Below the pieces are notes generated by a model. It did no database searches, was not told the origin of the DNA, and saw nothing but the letters and a program-made list of their open reading frames with translations. DNA of 64,000 nucleotides from Sphaerisporangium fuscum. Lineage in GTDB: Bacteria; Actinomycetota; Actinomycetes; Streptosporangiales; Streptosporangiaceae. This document shows, in pieces, positions 1 to 8,370 of the stretch (the stretch's first letter is position 1; the number at the start of each line of letters is the position of its first letter). The position numbers and the translations under genes are program-made. Location of the stretch: positions 62,001-126,000 of the forward strand of contig NZ_JAHDTF010000020.1 of assembly GCF_018531465.1 (NCBI RefSeq), read 5' to 3'.

Positions 1-501
1 ATTTTCTCGGTGGGAGGCCGCCGCAGGCACGGGTTGTCGATCGGGGCCTCTGAGCATTTCGCCCTGCCGCGCATGCATTCCGGGCTGCGCGAGGTGAACG
101 TCTACCTGGGCTGGCTGGGCGCGCTCACCAGGGCCGCCGGGGTGCTGTCGAGGGCGACCCCGTTCATCGCCGCCATCCCGGGCGCCAAGCGGGTCACCAA
201 GGCCGTCGCCGACCGGGTCATCAGATCGGCGAACCGCGACGAGCCCGCCGCGCCCGGCGCCGACGCGATCTCCTCCCAGATCGTCGCCGAGGCCTACGAC
301 GCGGGCGGCCGGAAGCTCGCCTCGGTCGAGCTGCACGGCGGCGACCCGTACGACTTCACCGCACGCGCGCTGGCGTGGGGAGCGGTCACCGCCGCCTCCG
401 ACGGCGTCCACGCCACGGGCGCGGTGGGCCCGGTGGAGGCATTCGGCCTGGAGAGCCTCGAACGCGGCTGCGCCGAAGCAGGCCTGCGCGCCGTGGCCTG
501 A
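1..501 (+). CDS. Saccharopine dehydrogenase-like protein, C-terminal part (partial)
   Basis: The reading frame is open from the first base of the window, so the N-terminal NAD(P)-binding part lies outside it. The visible residues include a segment GLREVNVYLGW and a C-terminal half with a helix of small residues. This pattern resembles the C-terminal region of actinobacterial saccharopine dehydrogenase / trans-acting enoyl reductase family proteins, which are Rossmann-fold oxidoreductases of mostly unknown substrate. The end is a TGA stop at 499-501. Family assignment is from memory of the sequence style and is moderately sure; substrate cannot be stated. Confidence 0.6.
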   Translation: MFSVGGRRRHGLSIGASEHFALPRMHSGLREVNVYLGWLGALTRAAGVLSRATPFIAAIPGAKRVTKAVADRVIRSANRDEPAAPGADAISSQIVAEAYDAGGRKLASVELHGGDPYDFTARALAWGAVTAASDGVHATGAVGPVEAFGLESLERGCAEAGLRAVA

Positions 502-676
502 GCCGCTCCCGCCTCCCGCGCCGCGCAGCTGGCAGGGCCAGATGTGTGCTGTGAAAAACATTCGCATAACGCGGGTTAATCGGCTCGCCTAATCCGCAAG
601 CCTTCTCACGACCGGCGGTTGATGGCGGTATGTCGAATTTGATCGCCATTCCAGGGGTGACCAATGGCGAACAATC

Positions 677-704
677 TTGCGGACTTTCATTACGGTATTA
701 ATAC
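677..704 (+). promoter_or_regulatory. Candidate promoter of the sigma factor gene
   Basis: A -35-like TTGCGG (677-682) is followed after 16 bases by a -10-like TAATAC (699-704) in an AT-richer stretch between two genes. It would give a leader of about 55 bases before the ATG at 767. Seen by eye only. Confidence 0.35.
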
Positions 705-766
705 AAGGCCTGTCATGACCCGGAAACGGTGGAGCGAGGAGTTACCGAGCCTTTACTGTCGGTTAC

Positions 767-2608
767 ATGAATGACAGCGTCCTGGTCGAGGCACTCCGCG
801 CCGGCGATCCTGGTGCCCTCGCTGCCCTCTACGACACCTACGCCGAGAGCCTCTACGGCTACGCCCGAGCCATGCTCGACAGCTCCGACAACGCCCAGGT
901 CGCGCTGCGCGACACCCTGATCGCGGCGGAGGCGCACGTCCACGCGCTGGCCGACCCCGAGCGGCTGCGCGTGTGGCTGTACGCACTGGCGCGGGGCGAG
1001 TGCATGCGCAGGCGGTCGGTCGTGCCGGCGGGCGACGGGCAGCCGACCGTGCCGGCCCCTCCCGTCGAGCCCGACGCCCCGGACGCCGACCTGCGGCTCG
1101 TCGCGGTCAACGCCGTCGCCGCGCTGCCCGATGACGAGCGCGAGGTCCTCGACCTGCTCACCCGCCATGCCATCCCCGAGGGGGAACTCGCCGCCGTGCT
1201 CGGCGTCGCGCCCGCCGAGGCCGAGCAGTCACGCCAGGCCGCGAGCGCCCGGCTGCAGCGGCTCGTCACCGCCGAGATCCTCGCCCGCAACGGCCAAGGC
1301 GGCTGCGCCGGCCGGGCGGCCGTCCTCGAAGGCTTCTCCGGTGACCTCGACGCCGGCACCCGCGCGCGACTGCTCGACCACCTCGACGGCTGCCCCTCCT
1401 GCGCGCCCCACGGCGAGCGCCAGGTCTCGGCGGCCAAGGTCTTCACCCTGCTGCCCCGGCCGGTGCCACCCGAGACCCTGCGCGTGCGGGTGATGAGCTG
1501 TTTCATCGACCCCGAGCTCCTCCCCTACCGCCGCTTCGTCGCGCGGCGCACCGGGCTCCTCGACACCGACGGGTTTCCCCTTCGCGAGATCAAAGGGGAT
1601 CGGCGCTGGCCTCAGGCTCTTGCGGGCGCTGTGGCGGCGGTCGCGATCGGGATCGGCGTCATAGTGCTGCTCAACGCGCTGAACGGCATGGACGACCGGC
1701 TCTCGGGCGTGATCTACGGCGCGTTACCGGCACCGAAGGGATCTTCCGGGCAGAAGAGTCAGGCGCCGGAGGGTTCGGAGGCCGCCGAGTCCCCGGCGGG
1801 CCTGACCCCCGTGGCCGAGGGCGGGCCGACCCTCCCCGCGAGGCCCCCGGGCTCCGCCGTCCCCGTGGCGATCGTACGGCCCGGTCCGCCAGGCCTCCCG
1901 CGTGTGCCGGCGCCCTCGCCGCTGCCTCCCGGCCGTACGCCGGCGCCGTCCTCACCGGCGCCGGCCCCGAGCGGCGGGTCGTCCACACCGCCCGCCACTT
2001 CACCCGCCGCGACCCCGCCTCCGGTCGGCACACCCGTCTCTCCCCGCCCTCCACGGCAGCGGCCACCGGACGACCCGGCCCCGAGGCCGAGCCACCAGCA
2101 CGGCCACGGGCGCACTCCGTGCCCGTCCACGACACCGACGGCGCCGTCCGCCACACCGTCCGCCCTGCCGTCCGCCCCGCCGTCCGCCGCGCCGACGGCC
2201 GTCCCCTCGTCCTCGCCCGCCCCGACCGGTGACCCGTCCCCCACCGCCGCTCCGTCCGCCGGGCATGGCCACGGGCGGCACGGCGGTCCCGGCGGCGTGA
2301 GACGGCCCGAGGGGGGCTCCCAGCGGCAGTGGCTGCAGGCGCCCGACCGCAAGCACGGCACGACCGCCGGCCACGACGCCTCCGGCACGCACGACCCCGA
2401 CGGCGAGCCCCTCACCCCGGCCCCCTCCGCGCGGCCGGCTCGTGGGAGCTCGGCCTCCTCCGCGCGGCCCGTCCGCCCCACCCCGGCCTCTTCCGCGCGG
2501 CCCGTCCGCCCCACCCCGGCCTCTTCCGCGCGGTCCGTCCGTCCCATCCCGGCCTCTTCCGCGCGGCCGGCTCGTCCCATTTCGGTCCCCTCCGCGCGGC
2601 CGTCATGA
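767..2608 (+). CDS. ECF-like sigma factor fused to zinc-finger anti-sigma-like domain, TM segment and Pro-rich tail
   Basis: 613 residues. Residues about 5-75 look like sigma-70 region 2 (ALYDTYAESLYGYARAM...) and about 110-170 like region 4 (LPDDEREVLDLL, then a helix-turn-helix). Residues 180-212 contain C180 and H205-x3-C209-x2-C212, the spacing of the ZAS zinc-binding anti-sigma domain. One hydrophobic helix follows at about 281-305, then about 300 residues rich in Pro, Ser, Ala and Arg that should lie outside the cell. Sigma, anti-sigma and sensor would therefore be one chain. ECF sigma factors with C-terminal zinc-finger/TM extensions are known in Actinobacteria, but regulated release of this one (probably by proteolysis) is inference. 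The tail ends in four 33-base tandem repeats. A GAGGAG lies far (26 bases) from the ATG, so the exact start is not firm. Confidence 0.75.
   Translation: MNDSVLVEALRAGDPGALAALYDTYAESLYGYARAMLDSSDNAQVALRDTLIAAEAHVHALADPERLRVWLYALARGECMRRRSVVPAGDGQPTVPAPPVEPDAPDADLRLVAVNAVAALPDDEREVLDLLTRHAIPEGELAAVLGVAPAEAEQSRQAASARLQRLVTAEILARNGQGGCAGRAAVLEGFSGDLDAGTRARLLDHLDGCPSCAPHGERQVSAAKVFTLLPRPVPPETLRVRVMSCFIDPELLPYRRFVARRTGLLDTDGFPLREIKGDRRWPQALAGAVAAVAIGIGVIVLLNALNGMDDRLSGVIYGALPAPKGSSGQKSQAPEGSEAAESPAGLTPVAEGGPTLPARPPGSAVPVAIVRPGPPGLPRVPAPSPLPPGRTPAPSSPAPAPSGGSSTPPATSPAATPPPVGTPVSPRPPRQRPPDDPAPRPSHQHGHGRTPCPSTTPTAPSATPSALPSAPPSAAPTAVPSSSPAPTGDPSPTAAPSAGHGHGRHGGPGGVRRPEGGSQRQWLQAPDRKHGTTAGHDASGTHDPDGEPLTPAPSARPARGSSASSARPVRPTPASSARPVRPTPASSARSVRPIPASSARPARPISVPSARPS
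2451..2582 (+). repeat. 33-base tandem repeat, four copies, inside the sigma factor tail
   Basis: Units begin at 2451, 2484, 2517 and 2550, each coding for an 11-residue block of the type ASSARPVRPTP. The first units are nearly identical and the later ones diverge by a few bases, as expected for slippage-prone coding repeats in an exported linker. Confidence 0.85.
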
Positions 2609-2651
2609 TCGACGGCCTTTGCGGGGATCTCTGCTCACCTTTCCGGCATTC

Positions 2652-3323
2652 GTGACGATCCCGGCTTGCCTGTTCGGCGTTCGTGACGACCCCCACCTGG
2701 GCCGGCGGGTGTTCCCGCATCCGGTCGCGCCTGAGCTCGCCGGGCTGGTGCCGCGGATCCACCGCGCGGGCTGGCCGGTCTGGCTCGACCCCGGCCCGCG
2801 CATGCTCCGCGACGTGCTCGACCTGTCCCGCCTGCAGACCGCCCGCGCCCTCGCCGTCCTGTCCTGGCTCTCCGGCGGCGGCGAGGTGCCGGGCGACCTT
2901 TCCTGGTTGTGGTCCGAGCGCCGCCTCACCGGGCCCCGCCAGCGGCTGATGTACGGCGCGGCGGCCCGCGTCCCGGACGACGTGCTCGCCCTGGTGGTCG
3001 CCAACTGGACGTGGGTGCTCGGCAACCGCCTCGGGGGCCAGGTCACGGCCCCCTACCTCGCCGGGACGGCGTACGCCGACGACGGCTACGCCGCCGCCCA
3101 GGCCACCGTCACGCTGATGCGCATCTGGGAACGGCACGCCGAGGCGCGGCCCGCGCTCGGAGCGGCCTGGGCGGCCGGGCGTACGGCCGCCGACTGGTGC
3201 AAGGCCGGCGAGCTGCGTGCCGCGTACGGCCGTGAGGCGCCCGTGTTCACCTATCCGCGCGGCTCTCTACCGCCGTCTGTCGGCATTCGTCCATGGATGT
3301 CGCGGCTCCTTCGCCTGGTCTGA
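2652..3323 (+). CDS. Protein of unknown function next to the sigma factor
   Basis: About 223 residues from a GTG at 2652; the frame is open further upstream but that part overlaps the repeat tail of the previous gene, so the start is uncertain. I do not recognise a family. The sequence is Trp/Arg/Ala-rich, with no membrane segment or signal peptide, and contains blocks such as WLDPGPRMLRDVLDLSR and NWTWVLGNRLGG. It starts about 43 bases after the sigma factor stop and is probably cotranscribed with it, so it may be an accessory or target of that regulator; that is inference. Confidence 0.55.
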   Translation: MTIPACLFGVRDDPHLGRRVFPHPVAPELAGLVPRIHRAGWPVWLDPGPRMLRDVLDLSRLQTARALAVLSWLSGGGEVPGDLSWLWSERRLTGPRQRLMYGAAARVPDDVLALVVANWTWVLGNRLGGQVTAPYLAGTAYADDGYAAAQATVTLMRIWERHAEARPALGAAWAAGRTAADWCKAGELRAAYGREAPVFTYPRGSLPPSVGIRPWMSRLLRLV

Positions 3324-3454
3324 TCACAGAAAGTGACGAAGAGCGTGTGCGGAGAGTGACTGCTGGGAAACCTGTGAGTTGTGCGCGGCGCGATGTCCCT
3401 CCGGCGTCCGCTTGAGATCTCCGTTCGGAGCTTGGCGAGTCGGGAGGAGTGCGG

Positions 3455-5227
3455 ATGCGACACCGTGCGCGTCGCCGCACCGCCGCAGTGGTGATCGTGT
3501 TCGCCTGCGGCCTGGTGGGAACCGCGGAATGCGCCGCATGGGCCGAGACGGGCCCCCGCCGGGCCGGAGGCGGCAACCACTGGAAACCCGGCGCTTCCCC
3601 GCCCCGCACCGGGCAACCCGCCCTCTCTGCCGTCAAGCCCCGCCGTACGCCGCCCCGGTCGCACCTGCCGCACAAGACGAGCACGCCCGCCAAGGTGGGC
3701 GCGCCGGCGAAGGTGAGCAAGCCTGCCAAGGTGGGCGCGCCGGCCAAGGTGAGCAAATCGGCCAAGGTGAGCAAGCACGGCAAGGCGGCCGTGCCGGGCG
3801 AACGGTCGATGGCCTGGCCCTCGATGAAGGCGTTGAAGATCCGCGCCGCCGCTCAGGCGAGTCGGTCGCGTCAGTCCGGCAGGCACCGGGGCGGGACGGC
3901 GTACGTCTCCAGGTCGGGACGGAGGCTGCTGCCGGCGGCCCCCTCGAAGGCGGAATCCGGGGCGAAGGCGGCATCCGTCGCGCGGCCGGCGACGCGTAGG
4001 CGGGCCCTCGAACAGTCCGCGACGAGTACGAGGGCCGCCACGCCCTTGACGGCCGCCAAACGGCCTGGCGCCCCCTCCGCACCCATCAGCGGTACGCGGG
4101 CCGCTCAGCCCTCCACGGTCCTCAAGCGGGCCGCTGCCTCCTCCACGGCGGGTACGCAGGCCGCTCAGCCCTCCACGGCCCTTAAGCGCGCCGCTCAGCC
4201 CTCCACGGTCCTCAAGCGGGCCGAGAGCTCGTCCACGGCCCCCATGCAGGCCGGTGCCCCTTCCAGGGCCGGTGTGCCGTCCCGGGCGGGTAGGGCGGGC
4301 GCGGGCGGTGTGTCGTCCTCGGCCGGTGCGCCGGGCGTACCAGGGAGAGGGGTGTGGGCCGCGAGCCGTGCCGGGGCGGGGGCGAGGCTGGGCGACGTGG
4401 CGGCGGACTGGGCGCTGACGCAGCTCGGCAAGCCGTACCTCTGGGCCGGCGCCGGGCCCCTGGCGTACGACTGCTCGGGCCTCACCATGCGTGCCTGGGA
4501 GCAGGCCGGGGTCACGCTGTCGCACTGGACCGGGACGCAGTGGCTTTCGGGCCCGCAGGTGCCGCTCAACTCGCTGCGGCGCGGCGACCTGCTCTTCTTC
4601 GGCCGCATCAGCGACCACCTGGGCAGCATCCACCACGTCGGGATCTACATAGGCGACGGGCTGATGGTCCACGCTCCCAAGACCGGGGACGTGGTTCGCA
4701 TCGCCTCCATGTGGCGGCCGGACCTGGTCGGCGTCGTCCGGCCGCGGCCGGGAGCGCCCTTCAACGGCACGGTGACGCCCTACGCTCCCGCGTCACCGTC
4801 CAAGGCTCCTCAGACCGGCCCGTCACCGTCCAAGACTCCTCAAGCCGGCCCGTCACCGGTCGCGACCACGCCGGCCAAGGCGCCCCAGAGCGGTGCGTCA
4901 CCGGCTCCGACGCCTTCGGCGGGAGGTCAGCAGGCCAGGACGCCCACGTCGCCGGGAGAGACCTCGGCCGCCCCGGATCCGGCGCCACCGACCGCGGCGT
5001 CCCAGGACAAGACGCCCCAGGACCGGACATCGCCAGGCAAGGCCGTACAGGACAAGGCGCCCCAGGAGCGGACGTCCCCGGGGAAGGCGGTACAGGACCG
5101 GACGCCGCCCACCAAGGCGGCGCAGGAGAAGACGGCCGTCCCCGTGCGGGCGGGTTGCCCGGGGACGGCCGTACGGGAGCGGCGAGGTCAGCCCTCCGAG
5201 GAGTGCTCCTCCGAGGAGCCCTCGTGA
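3455..5227 (+). CDS. Secreted NlpC/P60 (C40) peptidoglycan peptidase with Lys/Ala-rich linkers
   Basis: 590 residues from ATG 3455, which has GGAGGA six bases upstream; a GTG at 3449 overlaps that site and is less likely. A signal peptide is clear (Arg-rich start, hydrophobic core, cut near AWAET). Residues about 40-290 are low-complexity with repeated PAKVSK/GAPAKV and STVLKRA units. The NlpC/P60 domain spans about 315-420, with catalytic Cys340 (YDCSGL), His394 (HHVGIYIG) and His406 (MVHAPKTGD). A further Pro/Lys/Gln-rich tail repeats TPQ/QDKTPQ/GKAVQD motifs. The family cuts the gamma-D-Glu to diamino acid bond of wall peptides. The basic linkers may hold the enzyme on anionic wall polymers (inference). 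Its end overlaps the convergent pyrophosphatase gene by 40 bases. Confidence 0.88.
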   Translation: MRHRARRRTAAVVIVFACGLVGTAECAAWAETGPRRAGGGNHWKPGASPPRTGQPALSAVKPRRTPPRSHLPHKTSTPAKVGAPAKVSKPAKVGAPAKVSKSAKVSKHGKAAVPGERSMAWPSMKALKIRAAAQASRSRQSGRHRGGTAYVSRSGRRLLPAAPSKAESGAKAASVARPATRRRALEQSATSTRAATPLTAAKRPGAPSAPISGTRAAQPSTVLKRAAASSTAGTQAAQPSTALKRAAQPSTVLKRAESSSTAPMQAGAPSRAGVPSRAGRAGAGGVSSSAGAPGVPGRGVWAASRAGAGARLGDVAADWALTQLGKPYLWAGAGPLAYDCSGLTMRAWEQAGVTLSHWTGTQWLSGPQVPLNSLRRGDLLFFGRISDHLGSIHHVGIYIGDGLMVHAPKTGDVVRIASMWRPDLVGVVRPRPGAPFNGTVTPYAPASPSKAPQTGPSPSKTPQAGPSPVATTPAKAPQSGASPAPTPSAGGQQARTPTSPGETSAAPDPAPPTAASQDKTPQDRTSPGKAVQDKAPQERTSPGKAVQDRTPPTKAAQEKTAVPVRAGCPGTAVRERRGQPSEECSSEEPS

Positions 5228-5703
5228 TCGATGTGGCGCTTGATCGAGCGCTGGATCTCGTGCTCGGCCTCGACCCGGCCGACCCAGTTGGCGCCCTCGA
5301 CCGACTTGCCCGGCTCCAGGTCCTTGTAGACCTCGAAGAAGTGCTGGATCTCCAGCCGGTCGAACTCGGGGACGTGGTGGATGTCGCGGATGTGCTCCAT
5401 GCGAGGGTCGGTGGCGGGGACGCACAGGACCTTGTCGTCTCCGCCCTTCTCGTCGGTCATCCGGAACATGCCGACCGCCCGGCAGCTGATCAGGCAGCCG
5501 GGGAACGTGGGCTCCTGGAGCAGCACGAGCGCGTCGAGCGGGTCGCCGTCCTCGCCCAGAGTGTCTTCGATGAAGCCGTAGTCGGCGGGGTACTGCGTGG
5601 AGGTGAAGAGCAGGCGGTCCAGCCGGATGCGGCCCGTCTTGTGGTCCACCTCATACTTGTTGCGTTGCCCTTTCGGGATCTCAACGACAACGTCGAACTC
5701 CAC
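5188..5703 (-). CDS. ppa: Inorganic pyrophosphatase
   Basis: 171 residues, the usual size of bacterial family I soluble pyrophosphatase, which hydrolyses PPi in the cytoplasm to drive biosynthesis. The metal-binding signature DGDPLDALVL and the N-terminal VEIPKGQRNKYE are present. The GTG at 5703 is chosen because GGAGGA lies five bases upstream (5709-5715 region) and the product then begins VEFDVVVEIPKG as in relatives; longer starts would read into the promoter. Divergent from the carboxypeptidase gene at 5803, with a shared 99-base promoter region. The C-terminus is acidic and Ser/Glu-rich (EGSSEEHSSEG) and its codons overlap the end of the convergent NlpC/P60 gene. Confidence 0.95.
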   Translation of the reverse strand: MEFDVVVEIPKGQRNKYEVDHKTGRIRLDRLLFTSTQYPADYGFIEDTLGEDGDPLDALVLLQEPTFPGCLISCRAVGMFRMTDEKGGDDKVLCVPATDPRMEHIRDIHHVPEFDRLEIQHFFEVYKDLEPGKSVEGANWVGRVEAEHEIQRSIKRHIDHEGSSEEHSSEG

Positions 5704-5802
5704 TGCGGTTCCTCCGCTCAAGCCCCCGTCCACAGCCGGACGGGGGTTAATGTCTCGTAGGCGTATATCCAGGATGACGCATTCGGGAAGAAGGTCGGTG
5801 AG

Positions 5803-7206
5803 GTGGTGCGGCGCGAGCGATTGGTCGCTGTGGCGACCCTCGCCCTGCTCCAGGTGTTCGTGTGCGCTGTGAGCGCCTACGTCCTCGCCGGTGGCAGGCT
5901 CGGCGGTCTCGCCGAGAAGCCTCCCGGCACGGCCGCGTCTCCCAAGCCGACTCCCGTCGCCATCGTGACCGCGGGCCCGGTGCTGTCACCGGCTCCCGAT
6001 GGTTCCCTCCCAGGAAAGGGTACTTTGGCGGCCCGCCTCACCCGTGCGCTGGGAGACCCCGCGCTGGGCGACCAGGTGGCGGTGACGGTGCTGGACGCCC
6101 GCGGCGGCACGGTGCTGTTCTCCAGCAAGGCCGACACCGGCCTCACACCCGCCTCCACGACCAAGATCGTCACGGCGGTCGCGGCGCTCAGCTCGCTCGG
6201 CCGCGACACGCAGGTGGCCACGCGGGTGGTCCAGGGAGGTGGGCGCGCGATCACGCTGGTCGGTGGCGGTGACGTCACCCTTACCAGCCCCAAGGCGAAG
6301 CCCGGCTACCCGGAGTTCGCCTCGCTGGCCACGCTGGCCGCCCGTACCGCCCAGGCGCTCAAGGCGGGAGGCGTCACCTCGGTCACCCTGACCTACGACG
6401 ACTCGCTCTTCTCCGGCTCGCGAACCGCGCCCGGATGGAAGCCCGGGTACGTGCCGGAGGGCAGCGTCGCGCCGGTGAGCGCCCTGACGATCGACGAGGG
6501 CCGCCTGGTCCCGGGGGAGCACACCACCGCCCGGTACCCCGATCCGCCCAAGTCAGCGGCCGAGGCGTTCGCCGACCTGCTCGGCCGGCGTGGCGTCAAG
6601 GTGTCGCGTTCGATCAAGCGGGCCAAGGCGGCGCCCACCGCCAAGGAGGTCGCCAGGGTCGAGTCGCCTCCGGTGTACGAGCTGGTCGAGCACATGCTGA
6701 CCGAGAGCGACAACGACCTGGCCGAGGGGCTCGCCCACCTCGTGGCCCTCAAGGAGGGCAGGCCGGGCACCTTCCAGGGCGGCGCGCAGGCGGTGGAGGC
6801 CGTGCTGAAGAGGCTCGGCCTGGCGGAGGGCATCTCCCTCGACGACGGGAGCGGGTTGTCCACCCGCAACCGCATCACCCCGGCGGCGCTCGCCCGCGTG
6901 CTCGCCTACGCCGCCTCGCCCGGACAGCCGCAGCTGCACTCCGTCGTCAGCGGCCTGCCCATCGCGGGCTTCACCGGCACGCTGAGCCATCGGTACGCGA
7001 AAGCGGACTCACGGTCGGCCGCGGGCGTGGTGCGCGCCAAAACGGGCACGCTCAACGGAGTGAACACCCTGGCAGGGCTGACGCGGACCGCCGACGGCCG
7101 GATGATGGCCTTCGCCTTCATGGCCGACAAGGTCAACGACCCGATGGGCGCCATCGCGGCGCTCGACCGGCTGGCCGCGCTCGTCTCGGGATGCGGGTGC
7201 TCGTAA
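5803..7206 (+). CDS. dacB: D-alanyl-D-alanine carboxypeptidase/endopeptidase, PBP4 (DacB) type
   Basis: 467 residues starting at GTG 5803 (a second GTG is at 5806). The N-terminus has an uncleaved or signal-type hydrophobic segment (VAVATLALLQVFVCAVSAYVLA). The three serine penicillin-binding motifs are visible: SxxK as STTK (near PASTTKIV), SxN as SDN, and KTG as AKTGTLNG. This is peptidase family S13, which trims or cuts peptide cross-links outside the membrane and is not essential in most bacteria. Position next to tilS and hpt is a common actinobacterial order. Confidence 0.92.
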   Translation: MVRRERLVAVATLALLQVFVCAVSAYVLAGGRLGGLAEKPPGTAASPKPTPVAIVTAGPVLSPAPDGSLPGKGTLAARLTRALGDPALGDQVAVTVLDARGGTVLFSSKADTGLTPASTTKIVTAVAALSSLGRDTQVATRVVQGGGRAITLVGGGDVTLTSPKAKPGYPEFASLATLAARTAQALKAGGVTSVTLTYDDSLFSGSRTAPGWKPGYVPEGSVAPVSALTIDEGRLVPGEHTTARYPDPPKSAAEAFADLLGRRGVKVSRSIKRAKAAPTAKEVARVESPPVYELVEHMLTESDNDLAEGLAHLVALKEGRPGTFQGGAQAVEAVLKRLGLAEGISLDDGSGLSTRNRITPAALARVLAYAASPGQPQLHSVVSGLPIAGFTGTLSHRYAKADSRSAAGVVRAKTGTLNGVNTLAGLTRTADGRMMAFAFMADKVNDPMGAIAALDRLAALVSGCGCS

Positions 7207-7225
7207 TTCCGAGGCACGACGTACG

Positions 7226-8323
7226 GTGGTGAACATGCAGGTGATCGACTGGGATCTCGCCGTTTCCACCGGCGTCCGTCTTGTCCGTCCCGGCCCTCAG
7301 GTGAGCCGGGAGGAGGCGAGACAAGCCGTCTCCGAGCTGCGGCGGCTGTCCCGTGAGGCGGAGGGCCACGTGCAGGCCTTCGCCCGTATCAACGGGGCGG
7401 CCGAGCCCGAGGAGGCCACGATCGTCGACCGGCCCGGCTGGATCCGCGCCAACGTCGAGGGCTTCCGCGTGGTGCTGGAGCCGCTGACCGAGCGCATGAA
7501 CGCCCGGCGCAGCCAGATGCCGTCGATCGTCGGCGCCGTCGGGTCGCGGGTCACCGGTGTCGAGGTGGGCGCCGTGCTGGCGTTCCTGGCCTCGCGCGTG
7601 CTGGGGCAGTACGAGCTGTTCCTTCCGCCCGACCCGAGCGGGCGGGCGCCGACGGGCCGGCTCACCCTCGTCGCGCCCAACATCGTCCACACCGAGCGCG
7701 AACTCCGCGTCGACCCCCGCGACTTCCGCCTGTGGGTCTGCCTCCACGAGGAGACCCACCGTGTGCAGTTCACCGGCGTCACCTGGCTGCGCGAGTACGT
7801 CCGCTCCCAGATGACCGACTTCCTGCTGGCCTCCGACATCGACCTCGGCACCCTGCTGGAGCGCATGCGGGCGGCCTCCGACGCCGTCGCCGACGCCATC
7901 CGAGGTGGCGAGGGCAACCTCATCGACGCCATCCAGACGCCCGAGCAGAAGGAGATCCTCGACCGGCTCACCGCGGTGATGACGCTGGTCGAAGGCCACG
8001 GTGACTACGTCATGGACGCCGTCGGGCCCGCGGTCGTCCCGTCGGTCGCCGACATCCGGGCGAAGTTCCAGCACCGCAGGGAGGGCGGCTCCCGCTTCGA
8101 CAAGACGCTGCGGCGGCTGCTGGGCATCGACCTGAAGATGAAGCAGTACGCCGAGGGCTCGTCGTTCGTGCGCAGGGTCGTCGACGAGGTGGGCGTCGAC
8201 GGGTTCAACCGGGTGTGGACCTCGCCCGAGACCCTGCCCGACCACGCCGAGATCAGGAATCCCGAGCAGTGGATCTCCCGGGTCGTCCGCAGGGGCGAGC
8301 TGCCCACGGCGGGCGGCGCCTGA
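7226..8323 (+). CDS. Zinc-dependent metalloprotease-like protein, DUF2342 family
   Basis: 365 residues; in-frame starts at 7226 (GTG), 7229 (GTG) and 7235 (ATG) cannot be separated. The hallmark is HEETH in CLHEETHRVQF, a zinc-binding HExxH motif, followed by an extended helical region. This conserved actinobacterial family is annotated either as DUF2342 or as F420-biosynthesis-associated and sits between dacB and tilS in many genomes. Real substrate is unknown. Only 19 bases separate it from dacB, so cotranscription is likely. Confidence 0.85.
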   Translation: MVNMQVIDWDLAVSTGVRLVRPGPQVSREEARQAVSELRRLSREAEGHVQAFARINGAAEPEEATIVDRPGWIRANVEGFRVVLEPLTERMNARRSQMPSIVGAVGSRVTGVEVGAVLAFLASRVLGQYELFLPPDPSGRAPTGRLTLVAPNIVHTERELRVDPRDFRLWVCLHEETHRVQFTGVTWLREYVRSQMTDFLLASDIDLGTLLERMRAASDAVADAIRGGEGNLIDAIQTPEQKEILDRLTAVMTLVEGHGDYVMDAVGPAVVPSVADIRAKFQHRREGGSRFDKTLRRLLGIDLKMKQYAEGSSFVRRVVDEVGVDGFNRVWTSPETLPDHAEIRNPEQWISRVVRRGELPTAGGA

Positions 8324-8370
8324 CGGGGCGGTCCCGTCGCACGAGTGGCGATTCCCGCCACACTAGGAGC

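Noticed and set aside
2451..2582. 33-base tandem repeats as a CRISPR or attachment site
   Set aside because: The repeats abut without spacers and are in frame with the sigma factor.
3324..3454. A second ydaO riboswitch before the first NlpC/P60 gene
   Set aside because: The leader lacks the GGGGTGAATC and CAGCTAACC blocks seen at 32842-33042.
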